A stretch of DNA of 64,000 nt. Source: Bog-473 sp963840245. Its GTDB lineage: Bacteria > Actinomycetota > Acidimicrobiia > Acidimicrobiales > RAAP-2. The notes beneath the pieces are model-generated. The model was not told the DNA's origin and did no database searches. It worked only from the letters and a program-made list of their open reading frames with translations. The stretch lies in the NCBI GenBank assembly GCA_963840245.1, contig CAWIYI010000048.1:1-64000 (forward strand), in the 5' to 3' direction. The translations under genes and the position numbers were made by a program. Each line of letters opens with the position of its first letter. Positions within the stretch are counted from its first letter, which is position 1. Positions 1-10,280 of this stretch are shown in pieces.

Positions 1-32
1 CCACGGAGAAGAAGGGGAACACAGGAGAATCC

Positions 33-1043
33 ATGAGCTACCAGGCCGAGTACATCTGGATCGACGGGACGGAGCCCACCCCGCTCCTTCGCAGCAAGAC
101 CAAGATCGTCGAAGCGGGCAAGGAGCCCCCGATCTGGGGTTTCGACGGCTCGAGCACCAACCAGGCCGAGGGCAACGACTCGGACTGCGTCCTCCAGCCG
201 GTGTTCGACTGCCCGGATCCCCTGCGGGGGGAGGGCGACAAGCTGGTCATGTGCGAGGTCCTGCACCCCGACATGACCCCCCACAGCACGAACACCCGGC
301 GGAAGTGCGCCGAGTTGGCGGTCAAGTACGCCGATCAGGAGCCATGGTTCGGGATCGAACAGGAGTACACCTTCTTCCAGTACGGCCGTCCCTTGGGTTG
401 GCCCGAAGCGGGGTTCCCCGCACCGCAAGGCCCGTACTACTGCGGGGTCGGTGGCGACAAGATGCCCGGCCGCGAGATCGTCGAGCGCCACACCGCGGCG
501 TGCCTGAAGGCCGGCCTCGGGATCGAGGGCACCAACGCCGAGGTGATGATGGGCCAGTGGGAATTCCAGATCGGCGTCCTTCCGCCGCCCCTCATCGGTG
601 ATCAGCTGTGGACGGCCCGCTGGCTGCTCTTTCGCATTGCCGAGGAGTTCGACGTGTTCGCAACCCTCGAGCCCAAGCCCGTGCTCGGCGACTGGAACGG
701 CGCCGGTGCGCACACCAACTTCTCCACGAAGGCGATGCGGGAAGACGGCGGGTGGGACGCGATCATCGCCGGCTGCGAAGCGCTCGGGAAGCGCGTCGAG
801 GAGCACGTGACGAACTACGGCATCGGTATCGAGAGCCGTCTGACGGGTGCGCACGAGACGGCGCACTTCACCAAGTTCACCTACGGCACTTCCGACCGCG
901 GCGCCTCCATCCGCATCCCCTGGCAGACCGCCCAGAACAAGAAGGGGTGGCTGGAGGACCGTCGGCCGAACGCCAACATGGACCCCTACGTGGTGAGCGG
1001 CCTCATGGTCGAAACGGTCTGTGGAGCGGCCGCCGGAGACTGA
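33..1043 (+). CDS. glnII: Glutamine synthetase, type II (GSII)
   Basis: This 336-residue protein is the eukaryote-like glutamine synthetase that makes glutamine from glutamate, ammonium and ATP in the cytosol. The N-terminal stretch WGFDGSSTNQAEG (about residues 36-48) and the catalytic segments WFGIEQEYTF (about 105) and NGAGAHTNFSTKAM (about 228-241) are characteristic GSII blocks. The length is close to the usual 340-370 residues. The ATG is preceded by the Shine-Dalgarno-like AGGAGA. The gene stands alone: 17 nt after its TGA lies a strong stem-loop, and the next gene is about 500 nt away. GSII in actinobacteria usually accompanies a separate GlnA; none is in view. Regulation cannot be judged because only 32 nt of upstream sequence is present. 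Confidence 0.96.
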   Translation: MSYQAEYIWIDGTEPTPLLRSKTKIVEAGKEPPIWGFDGSSTNQAEGNDSDCVLQPVFDCPDPLRGEGDKLVMCEVLHPDMTPHSTNTRRKCAELAVKYADQEPWFGIEQEYTFFQYGRPLGWPEAGFPAPQGPYYCGVGGDKMPGREIVERHTAACLKAGLGIEGTNAEVMMGQWEFQIGVLPPPLIGDQLWTARWLLFRIAEEFDVFATLEPKPVLGDWNGAGAHTNFSTKAMREDGGWDAIIAGCEALGKRVEEHVTNYGIGIESRLTGAHETAHFTKFTYGTSDRGASIRIPWQTAQNKKGWLEDRRPNANMDPYVVSGLMVETVCGAAAGD

Positions 1044-1059
1044 GCCCTGCCCGATCGGG

Positions 1060-1104
1060 GACGCCGCTGGTTCCGGGAGCGCACCACCCGGAGCCGGCGG
1101 CGTT
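1060..1104 (+). terminator. Long stem-loop after glnII
   Basis: Bases 1060-1077 pair with 1087-1104 over 18 positions with only three G-U wobbles and a 9-nt loop. It begins 17 nt after the glnII stop. The following bases (TCTCGTTGTC) are only mildly T-rich, as is common in GC-rich actinobacteria. It most likely ends glnII transcription or stabilises its 3' end. Confidence 0.75.
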
Positions 1105-1526
1105 TCTCGTTGTCGGGTCAGCCGGGCGGGACCAGCGTCCGGTTCGTCGAACCCGAGCACGCCCACACGATCTCGTGCTCGGTGGCCCGGCGGCGTAGGC
1201 TGCCTGCGGGCTGCGTGCGGGTCTGTGGTTGAAAGTCGAGGCCAGTCGCAGGCGAAACGACCCACGTAAGGCGACTTGTGGTCGCTGAGCATGGTGCGGC
1301 TTAGAGGTAAGCCCTGCCCGCTGCGTCCCCGGCTGTCGGGGGCGGGCGGAGACGAGGCGATGCGCGCCAACGTGGTGCCGTTGGGTGCGGCGGCTCGCCG
1401 TCGTGCCGCCGGTACCGACGCGTCACCCTCGCGGCAGGCGAGTGTGGGGTCAAAGACCAGGTCAGCCGCACGCAGCCCGATTTCCATACGAACGCCCCGC
1501 GGCGGCTCCCCACCGGCCCCGGCCGG
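1105..1526. other. Gene-free interval with serial small stem-loops
   Basis: No open frame here looks like protein. The strand contains perfect inverted repeats in series: 1153-1161 with 1174-1182 (9 bp); 1298-1303 with 1308-1313 (6 bp); a bulged pair 1316-1321/1342-1347 enclosing 1327-1331/1337-1341; 1388-1394 with 1405-1411 (7 bp); and 1428-1432 with 1438-1442 (5 bp). It could hold an untranslated structured RNA, but GC-rich DNA forms many short hairpins by chance and no known RNA family (tmRNA, RNase P, SRP) was recognised. Confidence 0.4.
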
Positions 1527-1532
1527 TAGAAT
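1527..1532 (+). promoter_or_regulatory. -10 element TAGAAT for secA
   Basis: The hexamer ends 9 nt before the secA ATG. There is no Shine-Dalgarno sequence, so transcription should start at or next to the start codon (leaderless). Confidence 0.65.
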
Positions 1533-1541
1533 CGTCGCCCC

Positions 1542-4308
<2,767 letters not shown>

Positions 4309-4322
<14 letters not shown>

Positions 4323-5463
4323 CGGGCCGTCGGCCGACCTTCCCCGCGACTTCACATCCGAGCTTGAAGCGTTGGGGGAGCGGCTGACCGAGGCCGAGCG
4401 TTACCTCGGGCGCGAGAAGCTCGAGGTCCGCCGGGCCGAGCTGGAGGCCGAGGTGGCCCGCCCCGACCTCTGGGACGATGCCGACAACGCGCGATCCGTC
4501 ACCAAGGAGCTGGGGCGGGTGTCCGCCGACCTCGATCAGCTCGAGACGCTCCGCACCGCACTCGGGGACGCGCGGGCGCTGCTCGAGCTCATCGAGGAAT
4601 CGGCCGCGGAAGGTGCCAGAGACGCAGCGCTCGACGCCGAGCTGGTCGAGACGGTCGACGCCCTCGGGACGCGGCTCGGGACCTTGGAGCTGCAGTCGCT
4701 CTTCTCCGGTGAGTACGACGAGCTCGACGCGGTGTGCGAGGTGCACGCCGGCGCAGGTGGTACCGACGCCCAGGACTGGACCGAGGTGCTCCTCCGGATG
4801 TTCCAGCGTTGGGCCGAGCGTCGTGGCTTCACGGTCGAGGTCGACGAGGCGACCGAGGGGCAGGAGGCCGGGCTGCTCTCGGCCACCTTCATCGTCCACG
4901 GCCGCTTCGCCTACGGGCTGCTGGCCACCATGCGCGGCGTGCACCGCCTGGTCCGGATGTCACCCTTCGACTCGCAGCACCGGCGCCAGACCAGCTTCGC
5001 CTCCATGGACGTCACACCGTTCCTCGAAGACGTGTCGTCCGAGGTCGAGATCGACGAGAAGGACCTCCGCATCGACACGTACCGCTCGTCCGGTGCCGGG
5101 GGCCAGCACGTCAACAAGACGGACTCGGCCGTTCGCCTGACCCATCTGCCCACCGGGATCGTGGTGTCGTGCCAGAACGAGCGCAGCCAGCACCAGAACA
5201 AGGCGAAGGCGATGCAGATCCTCGGGGCCAAGCTGGCCGACCGGGCGCGCATGGAGCGCCGCGCCGAGCTCGACGCCCTGAGCGGGGACCGGGTCGACAA
5301 CGCGTGGGGCAACCAGATCCTCTCCTACGTCATGGCCCCGTACCAGCTCGTGAAGGATCTCCGCACCGGCTACGAGACGGGCAACGTCGAGGCCGTCCTC
5401 GACGGTGACCTGGACGCCTTCATGGAGGCCGAACTGCGCCGCCAGCGCGAGGGCCACTCGTAG
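4309..5463 (+). CDS. prfB: Peptide chain release factor 2
   Basis: RF2 recognises UGA and UAA stop codons and triggers peptide release. The RF2 specificity tripeptide SPF is at about residues 218-220 (RMSPFDSQHRRQTSF), and the catalytic GGQ lies in SSGAGGQHVNKTDSAVRLTH at about 264-266. The 384-residue frame is uninterrupted, so the autoregulatory +1 frameshift of Escherichia coli prfB is absent, as in many actinobacteria. The ATG lies inside the last codons of secA in another frame. The prfB-ftsE-ftsX order downstream is the conserved actinobacterial one. Confidence 0.97.
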
Positions 5464-5614
5464 GCCACCCCGTCCGTATCGGGACGCCGGTTCGATCGGC
5501 GTGCCCGCTGCCGTCTTCGCGTCCGGCCGGGCGCCTCACGTGCGGATTTGTGTCCACCCGGGTGCCTGTGACCTGCGCCGGAGCCGATGACCCGAAACCG
5601 CGATGGAGAGTCGT

Positions 5615-5620
5615 TAGGAT
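5615..5620 (+). promoter_or_regulatory. Candidate -10 element TAGGAT for ftsEX
   Basis: In the 204-nt gap after prfB, TAGGAT would place a start of transcription near 5627, leaving a leader of about 40 nt before the ftsE ATG at 5668. No good -35 hexamer is visible. Confidence 0.4.
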
Positions 5621-5667
5621 TGTCGGGTGCCCTGCTTCCCCCGGCTTGGGCGACACCTCTCTTACCG

Positions 5668-6396
5668 ATGATCCGATTCGAAAACGTCACCAAGGCCTAT
5701 AAGGCTTCGACGGTCGCACTGCGCGACATCACCGTCGAGATCGAGAAGGGTGAGTTCGTCTTCCTCGTCGGCGAGTCGGGCTCCGGGAAGACGACGTTCA
5801 TCCGCCTCCTGCTGCGCGAGGAGCTCCCGACCACCGGGCAGATCCTCGAGGCCGGGCGCAACATCGTCGAACTGCCGAAATGGCGGGTGCCGTACCTGCG
5901 GCGCAACATCGGCTGCGTCTTTCAGGACTTCCGCCTCCTCCCGAACAAGACCGTGTTCGAGAACGTGGCCTATGCGCTCGAGGTCATCGGCCGGCCCCGC
6001 CACGTCGTGGCGAACCAGGTGCCCCAGGTCCTCGACCTCGTCGGCCTGGCCCATAAGCGGGACAACCTGCCCAACGAGCTCTCGGGCGGTGAGCAGCAGC
6101 GCGTGGCCGTCGCCCGCGCGTTCGTCAACCGCCCGCTCATTCTGCTGGCCGACGAGCCGACGGGAAACCTCGATCCGCAAACGAGCCAGGGCATCATGCA
6201 GCTGCTCGATCGCATCAACCGGACCGGGACCACCGTCGTCGTGGCCACGCACGACGAGGTGCTGGTGGACAAGATGCGCCGGCGCGTCATTGAGTTGAGC
6301 AACGGCCGGATGGTGCGCGATCAGGCCCGCGGCGTGTACGGCTTCGACGGCTCGGGGCAGCAGGCGGCCGACGTCGCTGCCGGGAGCATGAGCTGA
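5668..6396 (+). CDS. ftsE: Cell-division ABC ATPase FtsE
   Basis: FtsE is the ATPase of the FtsEX complex, which activates peptidoglycan hydrolases at the septum. The 242-residue protein has Walker A GESGSGKTTF (near 35-44), the Q-loop VFQDFRLLPNKTV typical of FtsE, the signature LSGGEQQRVAVARA (near 138) and Walker B LILLADEPTGNLD. The frame is open 81 nt further upstream, but MIRFENVTKAYK at 5668 matches the usual FtsE start, while the extra 27 residues look like untranslated leader. There is no clear Shine-Dalgarno sequence. ftsX follows 1 nt after the stop. Confidence 0.96.
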   Translation: MIRFENVTKAYKASTVALRDITVEIEKGEFVFLVGESGSGKTTFIRLLLREELPTTGQILEAGRNIVELPKWRVPYLRRNIGCVFQDFRLLPNKTVFENVAYALEVIGRPRHVVANQVPQVLDLVGLAHKRDNLPNELSGGEQQRVAVARAFVNRPLILLADEPTGNLDPQTSQGIMQLLDRINRTGTTVVVATHDEVLVDKMRRRVIELSNGRMVRDQARGVYGFDGSGQQAADVAAGSMS

Positions 6397-6397
6397 C

Positions 6398-7285
6398 GTG
6401 GCGGTCTCCGTCGACTACGTCGTCCGCGAGACGGCGTCGAACCTGTGGCGCAACCGGCTCATGACCATCGCCGCCGTCCTGACCGTGGCCGTCTCGCTGT
6501 CGCTCGTGGGGGCCGCCCTCCTGCTGCGCCAGGGCTCGGCCAACGCCACCGGAACGCTCGAGCGTGGTACCCAGGTGACGGTGTGGATGGAGCCCAACGC
6601 CAATCCCCAGGAGATCGCCGCGGTCCGCACGCAGCTGTCACAGCTGAACTACGTCACGCAGCCCTGCGCCTACTGGAACAAGGAGCGGAACTTCACCGAG
6701 GCCCGACGGCTGCTCCCGACGGACGTCTTCCAGGCGACCACGAAGGCGGAGATGCCGACCTCCTACTGGTGTACCCCCGTTGCACTGGCTGATGCCGCCC
6801 AGGTGGTGCACACCTTCAGCGGCACGGCGGGCGTCCTCTCGGTGACGGAGCCCCAGCAGACCATCCACAACGAGGAGACGGTGATCAACGTCTCGAAATG
6901 GGTCTGCCTGGCCATCGCCATCGTCCTGATCGTGTCCGCCGCGGTCCTGATCCTCAACACCATCCGCATGGCCATCTTCGCCCGAAGACGTGAGGTCTCC
7001 GTGATGAAGCTGGTGGGCGCGACCAACTGGTTCATCCGCGTCCCCTTCATGTCCGAGGGGCTCCTGCAGGGGCTGCTGGGTTCGTTGCTCGCCGCGGTCG
7101 TCGTCTATTTCGTCTACCTCTTCATCAACCACGAGGGGAGCGGGCGTACGACGAGCAACATCTTCACCGCGATGCACATGTCCGGGTCCGAGGTCCTGTT
7201 GACCAACGTCGTCGTCGTCGTCGTCGGCATGGCCATCGGCTCCATCGGCTCCGCCATCGCGATCCGGCGTTTCCTCGACGTCTGA
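6398..7285 (+). CDS. ftsX: Cell-division membrane protein FtsX
   Basis: FtsX is the permease-like partner of FtsE; its outer loop binds and activates cell-wall hydrolases. The 295 residues show one N-terminal membrane helix (about 22-44), an extracellular domain (about 45-165) containing the two cysteines C88 and C125, and three C-terminal helices (about 168-190, 220-250, 265-288). The cytosolic sequence RRREVSVMKLVGATNWFIR is the family's coupling segment to FtsE. A GTG start lies 1 nt after the ftsE stop. In mycobacterial FtsX a disulphide in the same loop is known; the two cysteines here may do likewise (inference). Confidence 0.95.
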   Translation: MAVSVDYVVRETASNLWRNRLMTIAAVLTVAVSLSLVGAALLLRQGSANATGTLERGTQVTVWMEPNANPQEIAAVRTQLSQLNYVTQPCAYWNKERNFTEARRLLPTDVFQATTKAEMPTSYWCTPVALADAAQVVHTFSGTAGVLSVTEPQQTIHNEETVINVSKWVCLAIAIVLIVSAAVLILNTIRMAIFARRREVSVMKLVGATNWFIRVPFMSEGLLQGLLGSLLAAVVVYFVYLFINHEGSGRTTSNIFTAMHMSGSEVLLTNVVVVVVGMAIGSIGSAIAIRRFLDV

Positions 7286-7302
7286 GTCGGCGCGGGCCAT
7301 CG

Positions 7303-7320
7303 CGGGCCCATCTTGGCCCG
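7303..7320 (+). terminator. Hairpin after ftsX
   Basis: CGGGCC at 7303-7308 pairs perfectly with GGCCCG at 7315-7320 around a 6-nt loop, 17 nt after the ftsX stop. No T tract follows, so this is a modest terminator candidate. Confidence 0.45.
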
Positions 7321-7377
7321 ACGTGACGACCGCGACCATCCGCCGAGCGGCCCCCCCGCAGCACGGTGAGCAGGGAG

Positions 7378-7383
7378 TACCTT
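7378..7383 (+). promoter_or_regulatory. -10 element TACCTT
   Basis: The hexamer lies 8 nt before an ATG at 7392 that opens a 25-codon frame. This is the same spacing as the leaderless starts elsewhere in the window. Confidence 0.5.
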
Positions 7384-7391
7384 TCACGTCG

Positions 7392-7469
7392 ATGCAGGAT
7401 CTCCTCGACCTCGGCGAGGTTGCGGTGTGCGACGCGTTCGCCGGCCCGTGCCCGAGCCGGGCCACATGA
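7392..7469 (+). CDS. 25-residue leaderless micro-ORF, unknown
   Basis: A short frame begins at ATG 7392, exactly 8 nt after TACCTT, and stops with TGA at 7467-7469. The stop overlaps the ATG of the next membrane protein as ATGA at 7466-7469. The product begins MQDLLDLGEVAVCDAFAG and has two cysteines (C13, C20). No family is recognised. It may serve mainly to bring ribosomes to the downstream start, which has no Shine-Dalgarno sequence of its own. It could also be chance; the promoter spacing together with the ATGA overlap is the reason for listing it. Confidence 0.45.
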   Translation: MQDLLDLGEVAVCDAFAGPCPSRAT

Positions 7470-7780
7470 CGGGCCGCCCGGATCCGCGGTCGAACGGCTC
7501 GAAACCCGACTTGTCGCGGTCGCGGTTCTTCTGCAACAACGCGCGCAAGGGTTCGCTGGTCTGCGGCATCCTGGCCTTCGCCGCGCTGGTCATCGGTGGT
7601 GGCTTCGCCGAGATCAGCTCGAACGGGTCGCCGACGACGCTGGAGACGGACGCCGTGCGCTGGGTCATCGTGGGGTCGCTCGTCATCGGCGTGATCCTCT
7701 ACGTCGTCGGGGGCCGCATGCTCCGGGCGACGAAGCCGCCGGCGGGGCCGCCGGGGCCGCCTGTCGGTCCCGGGCGTTGA
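7466..7780 (+). CDS. Small two-helix membrane protein, unknown
   Basis: The 104-residue protein has a polar, basic N-terminus and two hydrophobic helices (about 32-48 and 66-84: GSLVCGILAFAALVIGGGF and WVIVGSLVIGVILYVVGG). It ends in a proline/glycine-rich tail. The frame is open to a GTG at 7427, but ATG 7466 is preferred because it overlaps the stop of the 7392 micro-ORF. No family is recognised. The GC-rich third-position pattern and the paired helices support a real membrane protein. SmpB, often found after ftsX in actinobacteria, is not here. Confidence 0.65.
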   Translation: MTGRPDPRSNGSKPDLSRSRFFCNNARKGSLVCGILAFAALVIGGGFAEISSNGSPTTLETDAVRWVIVGSLVIGVILYVVGGRMLRATKPPAGPPGPPVGPGR

Positions 7781-7915
7781 CGGCCCGGCTGGCCCCATGG
7801 GGAGTGGCGGAAAATCCGGGCCGGCAAGGTTCTCAGCAAGGTTCGCGACCAGTCGCAGCCTCCACGCTGCGTCTGCGCCCCCGGATGGAGGGCGCGACGA
7901 AAGCGAGGATGCGAG

Positions 7916-8332
7916 ATGGCCAACACCACGACGATCACCGGGAACCTGACCCGGGAGCCCGAGATCCGCTACACGCGTGAAGGGCAGGCGACGGCCCAGT
8001 TGGGCGTCGCCGTCAACCGACGGTGGCAGGACCGCACGACCCAGGAGTGGCAGGAGTCAACGTCCTTCTTCGACGTCATCTGCTGGCGCGACCTGGCGGA
8101 GAACGTGGCCCTGAGCCTGACCAAGGGCATGCGGGTCGTGGTGACGGGCCGGCTGGAGCACCGGACCTGGGAGACCGAGGAGGGGGAGCACCGCTCCAAA
8201 GTGGAGATCACGGCGGACGAGGTCGGTCCGAGCCTGCGCTTCGCCACGGCCGACGTCCAAAAGGTGGAACGACGGGGCAGTGCCGCGGTGGAGAACGGCG
8301 AGGCCGCCGACGCGCTGGCCGTCGAGGCCTGA
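7916..8332 (+). CDS. ssb: Single-stranded DNA-binding protein (short paralogue)
   Basis: The 138-residue protein has the OB-fold signature of bacterial SSB: TITGNLTREPEIRYT at the N-terminus, TSFFDVICWRDLAENVA (about 45-61) and KGMRVVVTGRLEHRTWE (about 65-81). It binds single-stranded DNA as an oligomer during replication, repair or recombination. The usual acidic C-terminal tip (DDDIPF-like) that recruits partner proteins is missing; the chain ends AADALAVEA after a short linker. That suggests a secondary paralogue rather than the main replication SSB, which is usually encoded beside rpsF/rpsR. A GAGG sequence lies upstream of the ATG. Confidence 0.92.
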   Translation: MANTTTITGNLTREPEIRYTREGQATAQLGVAVNRRWQDRTTQEWQESTSFFDVICWRDLAENVALSLTKGMRVVVTGRLEHRTWETEEGEHRSKVEITADEVGPSLRFATADVQKVERRGSAAVENGEAADALAVEA

Positions 8333-8518
8333 GTGGCGGGCTGGCTGATCACCACGTCCGGGTGGCCGGCGCTCACGGCTCGACTCGCGGGGGCAACGGC
8401 ACGCGTCGGTGTCGACTGGGCCACCGTGGCGGTTGCGTCCACCGGCGCCCTCGCGCTCGGCGTCGCCTTGCTACGACGTGGGCGAGACGCCCGGCACCCC
8501 GGGCGGCGGTCGACCTGA
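8333..8518 (+). CDS. Possible 61-residue membrane peptide
   Basis: A GTG immediately follows the ssb stop (TGAGTG) and opens a 61-codon frame. The product has a moderately hydrophobic segment (about 29-47) followed by an arginine-rich end, resembling a single-helix membrane peptide. No family is recognised, and GC-rich DNA yields such frames by chance. The direct junction with ssb is the only contextual support. Confidence 0.35.
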   Translation: MAGWLITTSGWPALTARLAGATARVGVDWATVAVASTGALALGVALLRRGRDARHPGRRST

Positions 8519-8548
8519 TCGAGGTCCGCAGGGACGGCCGTCCCGGCC

Positions 8549-9013
8549 TCAGGTCCCGGTCGCGGTCCCGTCTGCGCCGGCGGCCTCGCTCTGGGGCTCG
8601 TAGGTCAGCGAGAGCGAATTGACGCAGTAGCGCTGTCCGGTGTCGGTGGGCCCGTCGGGGAAGACGTGTCCGAGGTGGCCCCCGCACCGGGCGCACAGGA
8701 TCTCGGTGCGCGCCATGCCGAAGCTGCGCTCCCGGCGCTCGATGACGGTGCCGGCGGCGCACGCCCGGTCGAAGCTGGGCCATCCCGTCCCGGATTCGAA
8801 CTTGGCGCCCGTGTCGAAGAGCGCGGCGCCGCAGCCTGCGCAGTGGAACACGCCCTCGCCGTCGACGTGCAGCAGCTCACCCGACCACGGGGGCTCGGTG
8901 CCGGCGCGCCGCAGGACGCGGTAACGGTCGGCCGGGAGCACGTCCTTCCACTCCTGGTCTGTTTTGGTGACTTCGAATGACGTCTCTTGCGTCGGTCGCT
9001 TGCGGGTGAACAT
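8549..9013 (-). CDS. msrB: Peptide-methionine (R)-S-oxide reductase MsrB
   Basis: MsrB reduces the R form of methionine sulfoxide in oxidised proteins using thioredoxin. In 154 residues it shows the two zinc CxxC pairs (C58/C61 and C107/C110), the GTGWPSF substrate block (about 75-81) and the catalytic cysteine C130 in GQRYCVNSLSL. The ATG at 9013 is chosen over the GTG at 9031 because AAGGAAGG lies 7 nt upstream of it. It sits directly downstream of a broken serine hydrolase gene on the same strand. The alanine/glycine-rich last 12 residues are not part of the fold. Confidence 0.95.
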   Translation of the reverse strand: MFTRKRPTQETSFEVTKTDQEWKDVLPADRYRVLRRAGTEPPWSGELLHVDGEGVFHCAGCGAALFDTGAKFESGTGWPSFDRACAAGTVIERRERSFGMARTEILCARCGGHLGHVFPDGPTDTGQRYCVNSLSLTYEPQSEAAGADGTATGT

Positions 9014-9052
9014 GTCGAAACCTTCCTTCACCTCCGTACAACCGGTCCGAGC

Positions 9053-10277
9053 TCAGACGTATTTCGCCTGCGCCCCGACGGCGGCGTAGGTGGCCTCGAT
9101 GATCCCCGAAGACCGGGGATCGACCACGACGCCCTCCGCCATCTTGTTCATGACGTAGCCGACGGCCAGCTGGTTCTCGGGGTCGGCGAAGCCATAGGAG
9201 CCGCCGGCCCCGCCGTGCCCGAAGGAGCCTGGGCCGCCCCAGGTGGCCGCCGGGCTGGCGCGCCAGAACCCGAGACCGATCTTCTGCTTCAGTGCGAAAC
9301 CGACGGACCCGAAGACCCGGTCCTCGCCGAAGGTCAGGACGGTGCGGGCCTCCTCCACCTGCTCCGGCGTGAGCAGCGGTTGACGCGGCCCACCGTCGAC
9401 GGTGCCCACCAGCCCGGCGTACAGCCGGGACAAGGAGGTGGCGTTCGTGATGCCGTTCCCACCCGGGACTTCGGCGGCGTGCCAGGCGGGACGGTTCATC
9501 CAGACCCGGTCCCGGAACGCACCGCCCATGTTGAGGGCGCGGGCGAGCAAGGTGGACGCGTACCCCTCTCCTCCCTGCGCGGCCCCGCCGATCGGCGCCG
9601 CCACCACGGGGGAGACACGGTCCTCGAGCGCCCCGGGGAGCCCGATGTAGAACTCGAGCCCGAGTGGTCCCGCCACCTCCTCGGCGAAGAAGGTCCCGAG
9701 GCTGCGGCCGCTGATGCGCCGCACCACCTCGCCCACGAGATACCCGTAGGTCAGCGCGTGGTAACCGTGCGCCGTCCCGGGCTCCCAGAAGGGCGCCTGC
9801 GCCGCGAGGGCCTCGATCACCGGATCCCAGGCCTGCACCTCTTCGGGCGTCAGGGCGCGGTCGATGGCGGGAAGCCCCGCCTGATGGGAGAGCAGGAGGC
9901 GGACGGGCAGCGCCTCCTTGCCGACCTGCGCGAACTCGGGCCAGTAGTGGGCGACCGGTGCGTCGAGGTCCAGCTGCCCGCGCTGGGCCAGCAGGTTGGC
10001 GCAGGCCGCCGTGGCGCCCTTCGTCGAGGAGAACACGAGCTGGAGGGCGTCGGGGCCGTAGGCCCGGGTGCCCGCCGCGTCGAAGGAGCCCCCGCACAGG
10101 TCGACGACCTTGCGCCCCCCTACGTGGACGCACAGCGCGGCGCCGACTTCGTGTCCCGCCGCGAAGTTCGCCGCGAACGCGGTGCGGACCCCTTCGAACC
10201 CCGGTTCGACGAGGCCGGTGACGTTGCCCGGTGTCGGCGGGACCGGTGTCGGCGGGACCGGTGTCGAGGGTGCTCAC
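9053..10277 (-). pseudogene. Serine hydrolase / class C beta-lactamase family, frame broken by one base
   Basis: The main frame encodes a beta-lactamase-fold hydrolase (EstB/LACTB type): the nucleophile motif SSTK in FSSTKGATAAC, the tyrosine motif HALTYGYLVGEVVRR, and GHGGAGGSYGFADPENQLAVGYVMNK near the end. It would cleave an ester or amide of unknown identity. The conserved N-terminal block (VTGLVEPGFEGVRTAFAANF) lies upstream in the same frame but has no start codon. A GTG at 10277, 3 nt after the preceding gene's stop, opens the other frame. Removing one G from the GGG at 10227-10229 joins the two into a 407-residue protein. Three near-identical 15-bp repeats at 10231-10266 encode an Asp-Thr-Gly-Pro-Ala tract at the N-terminus. 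It is either a true frameshift or a sequence error. Confidence 0.8.
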
Positions 10278-10280
10278 GGT

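Noticed and set aside
1141..1182. tRNA-like T-arm (GGTTCGTCGAACCC)
   Set aside because: No acceptor stem, anticodon arm or CCA fits around it.
9053..10036. Serine hydrolase starting at GTG 10036
   Set aside because: This start falls directly before the catalytic SSTK and removes about 75 conserved residues that are readable upstream in the same frame.
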